Shown here: positions 1 to 7,483 of the stretch, piece after piece | Position numbering within the stretch: position 1 is the stretch's first letter | How the letters are laid out: each line of letters opens with the position of its first letter | Assembly: GCA_021828085.1 (NCBI GenBank) | Contig: JAKATE010000025.1 | Location: forward strand, 1-17,409 | Direction of reading: 5' to 3' | DNA: 17,409 bases | Source: Thermoplasmata archaeon | GTDB taxonomy: Archaea; Thermoplasmatota; Thermoplasmata; Lutacidiplasmatales; UBA184 | Translations under genes and position numbers: made by a program | Notes under the pieces: model-generated | Told to the model about the DNA's origin: nothing | Seen by the model: the letters and a program-made list of their open reading frames with translations, nothing else | Database searches by the model: none

Positions 1-1
1 G

Positions 2-2050
2 GAGATCCGCTGGGGACTGCGGGATTTCGCGCATCGCTTCCACAGGGCCCCCGAAGGTCTCTGGCTACCGGAGACGGCGGTGGACCTCGAATCGCTGGAC
101 CTGGCGGCAGAGGCGGGGGTCCGCTTCGTCGTCCTCGCCCCCCACCAGGGGCTGAGGGTCCGCCCGCTCAACGGCAACGCCCCCTGGACGGACGTGAGCG
201 GCGGGCGGATCGACACCGGCGCGGCTTACCTGGTCCGGCTGCGCTCCGGCCGCTCCCTGGCCGTCTTCTTCTACAACGGGTCGCTCTCGCACGACGTCGC
301 CTTCAGCCATTTGCTCGACAATGGGGAGGAGCTCGCCCGTCGGCTCTCCGGCCACCCTCCGGACCGCCCGGACCCCGGTCCCGGGGCCACCCTCGCGAAC
401 ATCGCCACGGATGGGGAGACCTACGGGCACCACCACCGTCACGGGGACATGGCGCTCTCCTACGCCTTCCATCTCATCGAGACGCGCCACTGGGCCACCC
501 TCACCAACTACGCCCAGTGGCTCTCGCTCCACCCCCCGGACTCCGAGGTGGAGATCGCCGAGAACACCTCCTGGAGCTGCCCGCACGGCGTGGAGCGCTG
601 GCGCTCGGACTGCGGCTGCCGCATCGGTTCCCCCCCGAGCTGGCAGCAGGCCTGGAGGGCACCGTTGCGGCAGAGCCTGGACTGGCTCCGGGACCAGCTC
701 ATCGCCCCCTTCGAGAAGCTCGGGGGGGAGCTCTTCCACGACCCCTGGGCGGCGCGCGACAACTACATCGAGGTCCTCCTCGAGCGGTCGCCCGCCGCCC
801 GGGAGGCCTTCCTCACGCGGCACGCCCGCGTCCCTCTCTCTCCCGAGCAGCGGACGCAGGCCCTCCGGCTGCTCGAGCTCCAGCGTCACGCGCTGCTCAT
901 GTACACGAGCTGCGGCTGGTTCTTCGACGATATCTCCCGCATGGAGTCGGTCCAGATCCTACGCTACGCGGCGCGGGCGATCCAGCTCGCGGAGGGGCTC
1001 TTCGGCCTCTCGCTGGAGGAGGGTTTCCTCGAGAGGCTGAGGCTGGCCCGGAGCAATCTTCCCGAGCAGGGCACGGGGGCGGACGTCTACCGGACCCACG
1101 TCCAGCCCGCGCGGGTCGACCTCAACAAGGTGGCGGCCCACTTCGCCATCAGCTCGCTCTTCTCGACCTACGGGGCCTCCAACCGGATCTACTGCTACCA
1201 GGTGGAGAAGCAGGACTACCGGCTGCTCGAGCAGGGACGGACCCGCCTTGCCGTGGGGAGGGTCCGGATCACCTCCGAGCTCACCGAGGAGTCCGGCGAG
1301 TTCAGCTTCGGAGTGATCCACTTCGGGGACCACAACCTGAGCGCGGGGGTCCGGCCGTACCGCGGCCCGGAGGAGTACCGGGCGTTCGTCGAGGAGGTCG
1401 GAGAGGCCTTCTCCCGCGCCGACCTCCCGCAGGTGATCCATCAGGTCGACGAGCATTTCGGAGGGGTGACCTACTCGTTCCGTTCGCTCTTCCGGACCGA
1501 GCAGCGCGCCATCCTCGGCCGCCTCATCGAGGAGGCCATGGGGGATACGGAGGAGAGCTTCCGGGGGGTCTATCGCAAGTACACGCCGTTCATGCGCTAC
1601 CTGCAGGACCTCAACATGCCGCTCCCCCGCGCCTTCCTCTCCGCCGCGGAGTACACGCTCAACTCGGACCTGAGGCGCTGCTTCGGGGGCGAGCGCCCCG
1701 ACCTGGAGGAGGTCGAGCGGCTCCTCTCGGACCTCCAGCGCTGGCAGCTCAAGGTGGAGTCCGGCGGCCTCGGCCTCATCCCGCAGCTCTTCCTGGAGCG
1801 CAGCCTCGAGAACATCTCCCGCAACCCGATGGACCTGCAGAACCTCCAGTACCTCCGTCGCGGCATGGAGCTGCTCCATCGTCTGCCCGTGAGCCTCAAC
1901 CTTTGGCGCGCCCAGAACCTCTACTTCGAGCTCCTCCAGGAGGTCTACCCCCAGGTCCAGGAGCGCGCCGGGCGGGGGGAGCAGGCGGCCCGGTCCTGGG
2001 TCGAGGCGTTCCTCGCCATCGGCCGAGAGCTCTCCATCCGCGTGGACTGA
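2..2050 (+). CDS. GH57-family glycosidase with DUF3536 (5'-truncated)
   Basis: This is a glycoside hydrolase family 57 protein of the DUF3536 type, expected to act in the cytoplasm on alpha-glucans (amylase or branching-enzyme-like; substrate not determinable here). The reading frame is open from base 2, so the gene starts before the window. The GTG at 80 is not a credible start because it lies inside a conserved block: the preceding visible codons encode WLPETAVD, whose Glu (bases 71-73) matches the GH57 motif-3 nucleophile. Motif 4 is IATDGETYGHHH, with the putative acid/base Asp at 410-412. An aromatic-rich helical region with TSCGWFFDDISRMESVQILRYA (in two parts, about bases 902-970) is typical of the family. 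About 683 residues are visible. It ends three bases before treY, so the two are almost surely co-transcribed. Family assignment is firm; exact reaction is inference. Confidence 0.9.
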   Translation, partial: EIRWGLRDFAHRFHRAPEGLWLPETAVDLESLDLAAEAGVRFVVLAPHQGLRVRPLNGNAPWTDVSGGRIDTGAAYLVRLRSGRSLAVFFYNGSLSHDVAFSHLLDNGEELARRLSGHPPDRPDPGPGATLANIATDGETYGHHHRHGDMALSYAFHLIETRHWATLTNYAQWLSLHPPDSEVEIAENTSWSCPHGVERWRSDCGCRIGSPPSWQQAWRAPLRQSLDWLRDQLIAPFEKLGGELFHDPWAARDNYIEVLLERSPAAREAFLTRHARVPLSPEQRTQALRLLELQRHALLMYTSCGWFFDDISRMESVQILRYAARAIQLAEGLFGLSLEEGFLERLRLARSNLPEQGTGADVYRTHVQPARVDLNKVAAHFAISSLFSTYGASNRIYCYQVEKQDYRLLEQGRTRLAVGRVRITSELTEESGEFSFGVIHFGDHNLSAGVRPYRGPEEYRAFVEEVGEAFSRADLPQVIHQVDEHFGGVTYSFRSLFRTEQRAILGRLIEEAMGDTEESFRGVYRKYTPFMRYLQDLNMPLPRAFLSAAEYTLNSDLRRCFGGERPDLEEVERLLSDLQRWQLKVESGGLGLIPQLFLERSLENISRNPMDLQNLQYLRRGMELLHRLPVSLNLWRAQNLYFELLQEVYPQVQERAGRGEQAARSWVEAFLAIGRELSIRVD

Positions 2051-2053
2051 ACG

Positions 2054-4825
2054 ATGTCCGCGCGCGCTCCGGGGAGCTCCTACCGCCTCCAACTCAACCG
2101 CGGTTTCCCCCTCTCCCGGGCCGCGGAGGAACTCGACTACCTGGCCGCGCTCGGGATCCGGACCCTCTACCTCTCGCCGGTCCTCGAGGCGAGGAGGGGG
2201 AGCTCCCACGGCTACGACTCGACCGACCCCACGCGCGTTTGGGAGGACCTGGGACCCCCCGACGCCCTCGAGGGGTTCCACCGCGCAGCCGAGGCCCGCG
2301 GGATGACGATCCTCCTGGACGTGGTGACCAATCACATGTTCGCCGGGGTGGAGAACCCGTGGTGGGCCGACGTGCTCCGCCTCGGCCCCTCCTCCCCGTA
2401 CGCGGAGTACTTCGACCTCCAATGGTTCGGCGGTCCGGATCTCCCCCCGGGGAAGGTCTTCCTCCCTCTCCTGGAGCATCCTCTCGAGGAGAGCCTCGCG
2501 GCGGGCGCGTTGAGCGTGGAGGAAGAGGACGGTCACCTCCGGCTCCGGTACCCGGGAGGATGGCTTCCGCTCTCCCCCGCCAGCCTGGGTCAGCTGCGTC
2601 CGGCGCCCGGGTCAGGCCGGGTGGCCCCGGCTCCCCTGGACGGGATTCTCGAGGCCCTCTCCCGGAGCCGGGAGGACCCGGGGGAAGCCTCCCGCCACGA
2701 GGATCGCCTCCGCGAACTCCTGCTGCAGGACCCCTCGGCCCGCGGGTGGCTCGGGGAGACTCTCCGCGAACTCTCCCTTCCTTCGCAGAGGGCCCGGCTC
2801 CTTGCCCTGCTCGAGGAACAGTGCTACCTCCTGGGCTCGTGGGAGGAAGCGCACCGCCGGGTGAACTATCGGCGCTTCTTCCAGGTCAACGACCTCGTCG
2901 GCGTCCGCGTCGAGGATCCCCGGGTCTTCCGGGCCACGCACCAGAGGATCCTCTCCTGGCTCCGGGACGGCACCGTCCAGGGAGTGCGCATCGACCACAT
3001 CGACGGACTGCGCGAGCCCAGGGAGTACCTGGAGAGGCTCGCGCGGGAGGGAGCTCCCGACCCCGGGAAAGGGGACTCTCGCGTCCCCTACGTTCTCGTG
3101 GAGAAGATCCTGCTCGGGAAGGAGACCCTTCCGAGGGACTGGCCGGTCCACGGGACCACCGGCTACGACTTCCTCGCGAGCCTGCCGAATGCCCTTGTGG
3201 ACGGGGACGGCCTGGAGGCGCTCTCGGGGGTCTACGGTCGCTACCTCGGGGAGAGGCTCGACTTCCCCGAGATCGCGCACGAGGAGAAGCGGCGAGCCCT
3301 CCGCGAGTTCTTCCCCGCCGCCTTCGAGCGGCTCTTCCTGTCGCTCCATCGGCTCGTGGGACCCTGGCCCGAGCTCTCCCGCCTCGCCCCCGAGGAGCTT
3401 CGCCGGCTCTTCGCCGAGCTCGTTGTGAACCTGCACCGCTACCGCACCTATGTCCGGGCCCCCCCGGCCTCTCCCGAGGACCGAGAGACCCTTCTCCGCG
3501 CCGCCCGGGAGGCCGCGAGGCGGAACCCTACCCTCCCCCGCGACGCCTTCGAGGAACTGGCCCGTCTGCTCCTCTTGGAATCCTCCCCCGACGAGGCCTC
3601 CCGGAACTTCGTGCTCGACCTCCAGCAGTTCACCGGGGGGGTCATGGCCAAAGGGATCGAGGACGCCACACTCTACCGCTACCACCGGCTGCTGGCCTTG
3701 AACGAGGTCGGCTCGGACCCCGCCCCCCTCGGCACCGCCCCGGAACGCTTCCACGAGCATCAGCTGCGGACCCTCCGTGCCTTCCCGCTCACGATGACGA
3801 CCACCTCCACGCACGACACGAAGCGCAGCGAGGATGTCCGGGCCCGGCTGTACGTCCTGACCGAGCTCGCCCCGGAGTGGGAACGGGTCGCGCGCCAGCT
3901 CCGGGAACAGTCCGCCCCGCTGCGACCCCCGCTCCTGTCGCCCCCCCACCCCGTGGCGAACCAGGAGTACCACCTCTGGCAGACGCTGATCGGCGCCTGG
4001 CCGCTCTCGGAGGACCACGAGGACTTTCCGGAGCGGCTGCAACGCTACCTGGTGAAGATGCTACGGGAAGCCGGGGTCTCCTCCTCCTGGACCCGTCCGA
4101 ACCTCGAGTACGAGCGCGCCTTCGCCTCCTGGGCCGACCGTCTCGTACGGGGAGCGGAGGGGGCTCCGTTCCGCGCCTCTCTCGGGCCGTTCCTCGAGCG
4201 GGTGGCGTACCACGGTGCCTGGAACTCCCTCGCTCAGGTGCTGCTCCGGACCACCGCCCCGGGGGTCCCGGACCTCTACCAGGGCTGCGAACTCTTCGAT
4301 TTCAGCCTGGTCGACCCGGACAACCGCCGGCCGGTGGACTTCCCCCGGCGGCGCCGGTCCCTGGCCTCCTTCCCTCCCGTGGATGGACCCTTCGAACCGA
4401 GCTTCTTCGGTGAGCTCCGGGCAACGTGGCGGGAGGGGCGCATCAAACAGTTCATTCTCCGGCAGTCGCTCCACGCCCGGCTCGCCGATCCCGAGCTCTA
4501 CACGGAGGGGGAGTATCACCCGCTCGACGCGAGCCCCCGCGCAACCGGAGAGGTGGTGGCATTCCTGCGGACCCGCGCGGAACGGGCGAGTCTCACCGTG
4601 GTCCCGCGGCTCACGACGCAATGGGGGGCGCCCGGTGGACGGGCCTTCGAGCTGCGGCCCGGGGTGGAGGCGGTCCTCGAGCTCCCCCCGGACTCCCCCC
4701 AGCGCTGGCGGAACCAGCTCACGGGAGAGCGCGTGGAACTTGCTTCCGGGGAACCGAGGCCCCGCCTCGGGGTCTCTTCGTTGCTTCGAGAGCTCCCCGT
4801 GGCCCTTCTTGTCGGCGTACGCTGA
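2054..4825 (+). CDS. treY: maltooligosyl trehalose synthase TreY
   Basis: TreY (GH13, 923 residues) is an intramolecular transglycosylase. It converts the reducing-end alpha-1,4 bond of maltooligosaccharides to alpha,alpha-1,1, giving maltooligosyl trehalose, which TreZ then cuts to free trehalose. Visible signatures in order are YRLQLNRGFPLSRA at the N-terminus, HGYDSTDPTRV, LLDVVTNHM, GVRIDHIDGL with nucleophile Asp314, YVLVEKIL with acid/base Glu350, GTTGYDF, and the diagnostic THDTKRSEDVRARL with Asp588. PGVPDLYQGCELFDFSLVDPDNRR follows near the C-terminus (two adjoining motifs). All three catalytic acids are present and the length is on the long side for the family. ATG start, three bases after the GH57 stop. 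Neither TreZ nor TreX is in the window; one may lie upstream. It ends before a hairpin terminator at 4835-4855. Confidence 0.96.
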   Translation: MSARAPGSSYRLQLNRGFPLSRAAEELDYLAALGIRTLYLSPVLEARRGSSHGYDSTDPTRVWEDLGPPDALEGFHRAAEARGMTILLDVVTNHMFAGVENPWWADVLRLGPSSPYAEYFDLQWFGGPDLPPGKVFLPLLEHPLEESLAAGALSVEEEDGHLRLRYPGGWLPLSPASLGQLRPAPGSGRVAPAPLDGILEALSRSREDPGEASRHEDRLRELLLQDPSARGWLGETLRELSLPSQRARLLALLEEQCYLLGSWEEAHRRVNYRRFFQVNDLVGVRVEDPRVFRATHQRILSWLRDGTVQGVRIDHIDGLREPREYLERLAREGAPDPGKGDSRVPYVLVEKILLGKETLPRDWPVHGTTGYDFLASLPNALVDGDGLEALSGVYGRYLGERLDFPEIAHEEKRRALREFFPAAFERLFLSLHRLVGPWPELSRLAPEELRRLFAELVVNLHRYRTYVRAPPASPEDRETLLRAAREAARRNPTLPRDAFEELARLLLLESSPDEASRNFVLDLQQFTGGVMAKGIEDATLYRYHRLLALNEVGSDPAPLGTAPERFHEHQLRTLRAFPLTMTTTSTHDTKRSEDVRARLYVLTELAPEWERVARQLREQSAPLRPPLLSPPHPVANQEYHLWQTLIGAWPLSEDHEDFPERLQRYLVKMLREAGVSSSWTRPNLEYERAFASWADRLVRGAEGAPFRASLGPFLERVAYHGAWNSLAQVLLRTTAPGVPDLYQGCELFDFSLVDPDNRRPVDFPRRRRSLASFPPVDGPFEPSFFGELRATWREGRIKQFILRQSLHARLADPELYTEGEYHPLDASPRATGEVVAFLRTRAERASLTVVPRLTTQWGAPGGRAFELRPGVEAVLELPPDSPQRWRNQLTGERVELASGEPRPRLGVSSLLRELPVALLVGVR

Positions 4826-4834
4826 GCGCGCCGC

Positions 4835-4855
4835 GGCTCGAGGACCCTTCGAGCC
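4835..4855. terminator. hairpin between convergent treY and signal peptidase
   Basis: A perfect 7-bp inverted repeat GGCTCGA / TCGAGCC encloses a 7-base loop. On the plus strand it is followed by CTTTCATAAT, a partly T-rich tail. It sits ten bases after the treY stop and ten bases before the signal peptidase stop on the other strand, in a 40-bp convergent gap. It could terminate either transcript, though the T-rich tail favours treY. Confidence 0.55.
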
Positions 4856-4865
4856 CTTTCATAAT

Positions 4866-5873
4866 CTACCGCCCCGAGGACCCTTCCCAGACCCGATTAC
4901 CCACTTCCTCCTCCGGGGCGGGCTCGGGTTCCTCCGGCTGCTCCGGCGGAGGGTGCCTTCGCCTGCGATAGCGTTCGATTCCCCGGGGGAGGAGGACGAC
5001 CGCCAGGCCGATCAGAAGGGCGCTGAGACCGAGGTATCCCCAGGAGTTCGAAGGGACCCGGGAAGCGTTCCCGTCCACCCAGAGCTTGAGGGCCCCGACC
5101 CACGGGATCATCCCCCGGGCGACCCCCCAGACCCATCCGGCCTGGACCAGGCAGGAGATGATGCAACCGCCGGACTGGTCGTAGGTTGCCCCGTTCCCGT
5201 CGCCGAGCGTGATGTACCCGGACCACGGGGACTCCTGGACGAGTGGGGCGAGGGAGATGCCCACCGTGGCGGACTCCCAGCCGACCCGGAGGAGCTCGAT
5301 GGTACCGTAGATGGGGGCGTTCGGGTCAGCGGGGCTCACGCAGGCCGGGCCTCGACCCGCCTGTTGGAGCACGTACTGTCCCTGGGGGCCGCACACGAGC
5401 GGGGCGAGGCTCGGGGCGGCAAAAGTGTCCGAAGATGGCAGATACTCCAGCCAGAGGATCGCCCGGTGGACCACGGGGGTGGCTCCAGTGTCGCCGTTCG
5501 GATAGTAGAGGATGACGTCGCCGTACTCTCCGTAAGAGGTGTAACCGGAGCCCAGGCCCTGGACGTAGGTGACGACTCCGGAGGGGACCGGGACCTTCTG
5601 GACGAGGACGATGTCCCCGGCGTTGATGAGCCCCGGAACGTCCTGGGGTCCGTGCTGCATGCTCCCGGACTCCACCACCACCAGCGGGGGCCAGTTCTGC
5701 GTGTAGAGGTAGGCTCCAAGCACGACCGCGACGATGATGACCACCGCCATCACCGCCTCGAACCACCCGCTGCGCACCAGCCTGCGGTACAGGGAGGGGG
5801 GCCTACGAGCCCGTGGGCCGCGAAGGGCTTCGGGGGGACCGCCTTCCCTTTCGTCCGTTCCCTGCCTGCTCAA
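4866..5873 (-). CDS. signal peptidase I (archaeal/ER type), with long insert and C-terminal tail
   Basis: This membrane-bound serine protease of family S26 would remove N-terminal signal peptides from Sec- or Tat-exported proteins. It is 335 residues from a TTG start at 5873, chosen because GAGG lies six bases upstream and the spacer to the preceding gene is only ten bases. After a basic N-terminus come a membrane helix (about 40-57), the catalytic SGSM box (Ser71), GDIVLV (85-90), GDVILYYP (117-124) and VVHRAI with His135. The His in place of Lys marks the archaeal/eukaryotic type. A later TLGDGNGATYD matches the family's GDNN...D region. A Cys-containing insert of roughly 60 residues follows His135. 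A second helix lies near 290-305, and the C-terminus is Arg-, Pro- and Glu-rich. Typical archaeal enzymes are nearer 200 residues. Family is confident; a specialised substrate is only possible. Confidence 0.88.
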   Translation of the reverse strand: MSRQGTDEREGGPPEALRGPRARRPPSLYRRLVRSGWFEAVMAVVIIVAVVLGAYLYTQNWPPLVVVESGSMQHGPQDVPGLINAGDIVLVQKVPVPSGVVTYVQGLGSGYTSYGEYGDVILYYPNGDTGATPVVHRAILWLEYLPSSDTFAAPSLAPLVCGPQGQYVLQQAGRGPACVSPADPNAPIYGTIELLRVGWESATVGISLAPLVQESPWSGYITLGDGNGATYDQSGGCIISCLVQAGWVWGVARGMIPWVGALKLWVDGNASRVPSNSWGYLGLSALLIGLAVVLLPRGIERYRRRRHPPPEQPEEPEPAPEEEVGNRVWEGSSGR

Positions 5874-5883
5874 TCCGGCCTCG

Positions 5884-6669
5884 CTACGGGGCTGGCGCGG
5901 CGGGGCCGGGGGGGCGGCTCTCGTCTCCCCGTACCCGGGACTGGACGACGGCGCGTACGCAGAGCAGGGCGACCACGAAAAGGGGGAGGAGCACCACGTC
6001 GGAGGGGAGGGACAGACTCCCGACGCTTCCGAAGTTGACGTGCGACCAGACCCCCAGGGCCTCTCCGCTCCAGAAGACGGCGAAGGTGAACAGAAGACTG
6101 GTGGCGACCCACTTGAGGGAAGGGACCTTGATCCGACGGATCCGCTCGTGGAGGGCCACGCCGATGCCTAGGAGGAGGACGGCACCGGCGACGAAGCCGA
6201 TGAGCGCCTCCCAGCCGAACCCTCCCGCGGTCAGGGCCACCAGCACGATCACCGCCTCGACGGTCTCCACGGCGCCCACCGAGAAGGACCCGACGAACAG
6301 CGCGTGGTCGCTCAGGCCCCCCTCCTCGAGCCCCTTCCGGCTCCCGGAAGTGATCCCGCGGCGCTTGCGGGACTCCCGCACATAGGTGCGCAGGGTCGAC
6401 CGGAGGAGGAAGAACCCGAAACCCCAGAGGAGCAGCGCCGCGACGATGAGGGTGTACTCGAGCGGGAAGCGGGTGATGGCCACCCCGGTTCCGAGGGCGA
6501 CGAGGCCGACCAGGAGGACTCCGGAGCCCGCGCCCAGGGCCGCCGGGCGCATGGAACGCGCCCCGGCCCCGATGGCGTAGACGATGGCGACCACCTCGGT
6601 GAGTTCCAGCACGGTGATCAGAAAGCCGACGAGGAGGGCGCCGGCGGCTGCCCCTCCCAGCGAAAGCAT
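5884..6669 (-). CDS. multi-pass membrane protein with two repeated E-x-x-E helices
   Basis: This is an integral membrane protein of 261 residues with about seven hydrophobic helices. It is an internal duplication: the first half opens with a helix containing VLELTEVVAIVYAIG and the second with GAVETVEAVIVLVALT. Both are followed by a Gly-rich helix pair and then by an aromatic helix (LLLWGFGFFLL and TFAVFWSGEAL). Paired acidic residues within helices recall metal or cation transporters such as FTR1 (R-E-G-L-E) or GDT1, and the arrangement resembles uncharacterised archaeal membrane proteins. No substrate can be assigned. The ATG at 6669 was chosen because the open frame further upstream has no membrane character, crosses a promoter and overlaps the gene at 6863. 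The ten-base spacer to the signal peptidase gene points to one operon. Confidence 0.8.
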   Translation of the reverse strand: MLSLGGAAAGALLVGFLITVLELTEVVAIVYAIGAGARSMRPAALGAGSGVLLVGLVALGTGVAITRFPLEYTLIVAALLLWGFGFFLLRSTLRTYVRESRKRRGITSGSRKGLEEGGLSDHALFVGSFSVGAVETVEAVIVLVALTAGGFGWEALIGFVAGAVLLLGIGVALHERIRRIKVPSLKWVATSLLFTFAVFWSGEALGVWSHVNFGSVGSLSLPSDVVLLPLFVVALLCVRAVVQSRVRGDESRPPGPAAPAP

Positions 6670-6690
6670 GGCTGAACAGGAAGCGGAATG

Positions 6691-6723
6691 ATTTATCCCT
6701 CTTTCATAAACCGGGCAGCCCGG
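6691..6723 (-). promoter_or_regulatory. promoter of the membrane protein - signal peptidase operon
   Basis: Reading the minus strand, two AT-rich boxes stand out in GC-rich DNA: TTTATGAA (6704-6711) and GGATAAAT (6691-6698). The second is centred about 26 bases from the ATG at 6669, the spacing expected for a TATA box driving a leaderless transcript; the first would leave a short leader. Directly upstream is the inverted repeat CCGGGC-A-GCCCGG (6711-6723), which could bind a regulator. Confidence 0.5.
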
Positions 6724-6817
6724 ACCGCCCCCCCTCGCCGCGGAACGGGAGGCCCCCCACGCGCACCGGCCAGCTACCTCCCGCGCCTGAGCAACCGGAA
6801 GGCTAAAGCCCCCTTCG

Positions 6818-6829
6818 GAGAACGTTCTC
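6818..6829. promoter_or_regulatory. perfect 12-bp palindrome GAGAACGTTCTC
   Basis: The site is a perfect dyad 33 bases upstream of the GTG at 6863, inside the divergent spacer 6670-6862. Its position between a weak TATA-like CTAAAG (6803-6808) and the ribosome binding site GGAGGT (6848-6853) fits an operator that would block transcription. No regulator gene is adjacent. Confidence 0.4.
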
Positions 6830-6862
6830 GGTAGGGATGGCGGCCGCGGAGGTTCCGGAGCA

Positions 6863-7276
6863 GTGACCGTCTCGGACGCGTTCTCCATCAACCTCGACAC
6901 CACCACCTTCTTCCTGCTCGTCGCGGGTCTCGCCCTCCTCCTGGCGCTCTTCTTCCTCCTCCGTGCCCACACCAGCTCACGACGGGCGGTGGCGGGCTTC
7001 CTCGAGGCGACGGCTGTGGACATCGCCTTCCTGGTCTTCGGGCTCTTCCTGGTGCTGTTCTTGGTGGAGGCCTACCCGACGGGCAACCGCCTCGCCTGGG
7101 CCCTGGCCCAGGTCGTCCTCACCGGCTACTGGCTCACCTTCTCCATCCCGGTCGTCACGGTGGGGCTCTCCGTGCACTCCCGGACGGGGGGAAGGGTGCG
7201 GTGGGGCGGCCCTTCCCTGCTCTTCGCGCTGTTGCTCTTCCTGGGGATCTTCGGCTACTGGTTCCTGGCGAGCTGA
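6863..7276 (+). CDS. hypothetical small membrane protein, four helices
   Basis: I do not recognise a family. The 137-residue product has four predicted membrane helices (about 16-35, 48-67, 81-101 and 117-134) separated by short basic loops such as RAHTSSRR and HSRTGGRVRWGG, so most loops are probably on the positive-inside face. The GTG start is supported by a strong GGAGGT nine bases upstream (6848-6853). A nine-codon ATG frame (6837-6866) covers that site and its TGA overlaps the GTG; it may be a leader peptide or chance. The gene is alone on its strand, divergent from the membrane protein at 6669 and convergent with trm112 at 7293. GC-rich third positions support real coding. Confidence 0.7.
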   Translation: MTVSDAFSINLDTTTFFLLVAGLALLLALFFLLRAHTSSRRAVAGFLEATAVDIAFLVFGLFLVLFLVEAYPTGNRLAWALAQVVLTGYWLTFSIPVVTVGLSVHSRTGGRVRWGGPSLLFALLLFLGIFGYWFLAS

Positions 7277-7292
7277 CCCCGGGGAGGTCGCC

Positions 7293-7475
7293 CTAGTCCC
7301 GCTCGTCGGGCGGGAGCAGGTTCGGGATGCCCTCCTCGATGGGGTAGTGGATGGCGCAGCGGGGGCAGAACAGCTCCCCGTCCAGGATCTCCGTCTTCTC
7401 GCGCTTCTTCACCGTGAGGGTGAGGTCCCCCTTGCACATGGGGCAGCAGAGGACCTCCATCAGGTCGTCCTTCAC
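7293..7475 (-). CDS. trm112: Trm112-like zinc-binding methyltransferase activator
   Basis: A 60-residue Trm112/UPF0434-family protein. Two C-P-x-C knuckles are visible (Cys11/Cys14 in CCPMC and Cys37/Cys40 in CPRC), followed by the conserved HYPIEEGIPNLLP tail. In eukaryotes, and in at least some archaea, Trm112 is a small obligate partner that stabilises and activates several methyltransferases acting on tRNA, rRNA and the release factor. It is the third gene of the rps6e - aIF2 gamma operon, eight bases after the aIF2 gamma stop, which fits a translation role. The GTG start at 7475 has a G-run just upstream; an ATG at 7460 is an alternative that would keep the zinc knuckles. Confidence 0.85.
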   Translation of the reverse strand: MKDDLMEVLCCPMCKGDLTLTVKKREKTEILDGELFCPRCAIHYPIEEGIPNLLPPDERD

Positions 7476-7483
7476 CGTCCCCC

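Noticed and set aside
80..82. GTG at 80 as the start of the GH57 gene
   Set aside because: The open frame continues to base 2 and the upstream codons encode the conserved WLPETA motif with the catalytic Glu.
959..2536. Long minus-strand open frame antisense to GH57/treY
   Set aside because: Low-complexity Glu/Val/Leu/Arg composition typical of antisense GC-rich DNA; no family features. The similar antisense frame at 2612-4042 was rejected for the same reason.
517..4413. Very long plus-strand open frame overlapping the GH57 and treY genes
   Set aside because: It is Pro/Arg/Gly-rich with no motifs and lies out of frame over two well-recognised enzymes; long shadow frames are expected in DNA this GC-rich.
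6670..7023. N-terminal extension of the duplicated membrane protein to 7023
   Set aside because: The extra 118 residues are Arg/Pro-rich, cross a TATA-like promoter and lie antisense to the small membrane protein at 6863.
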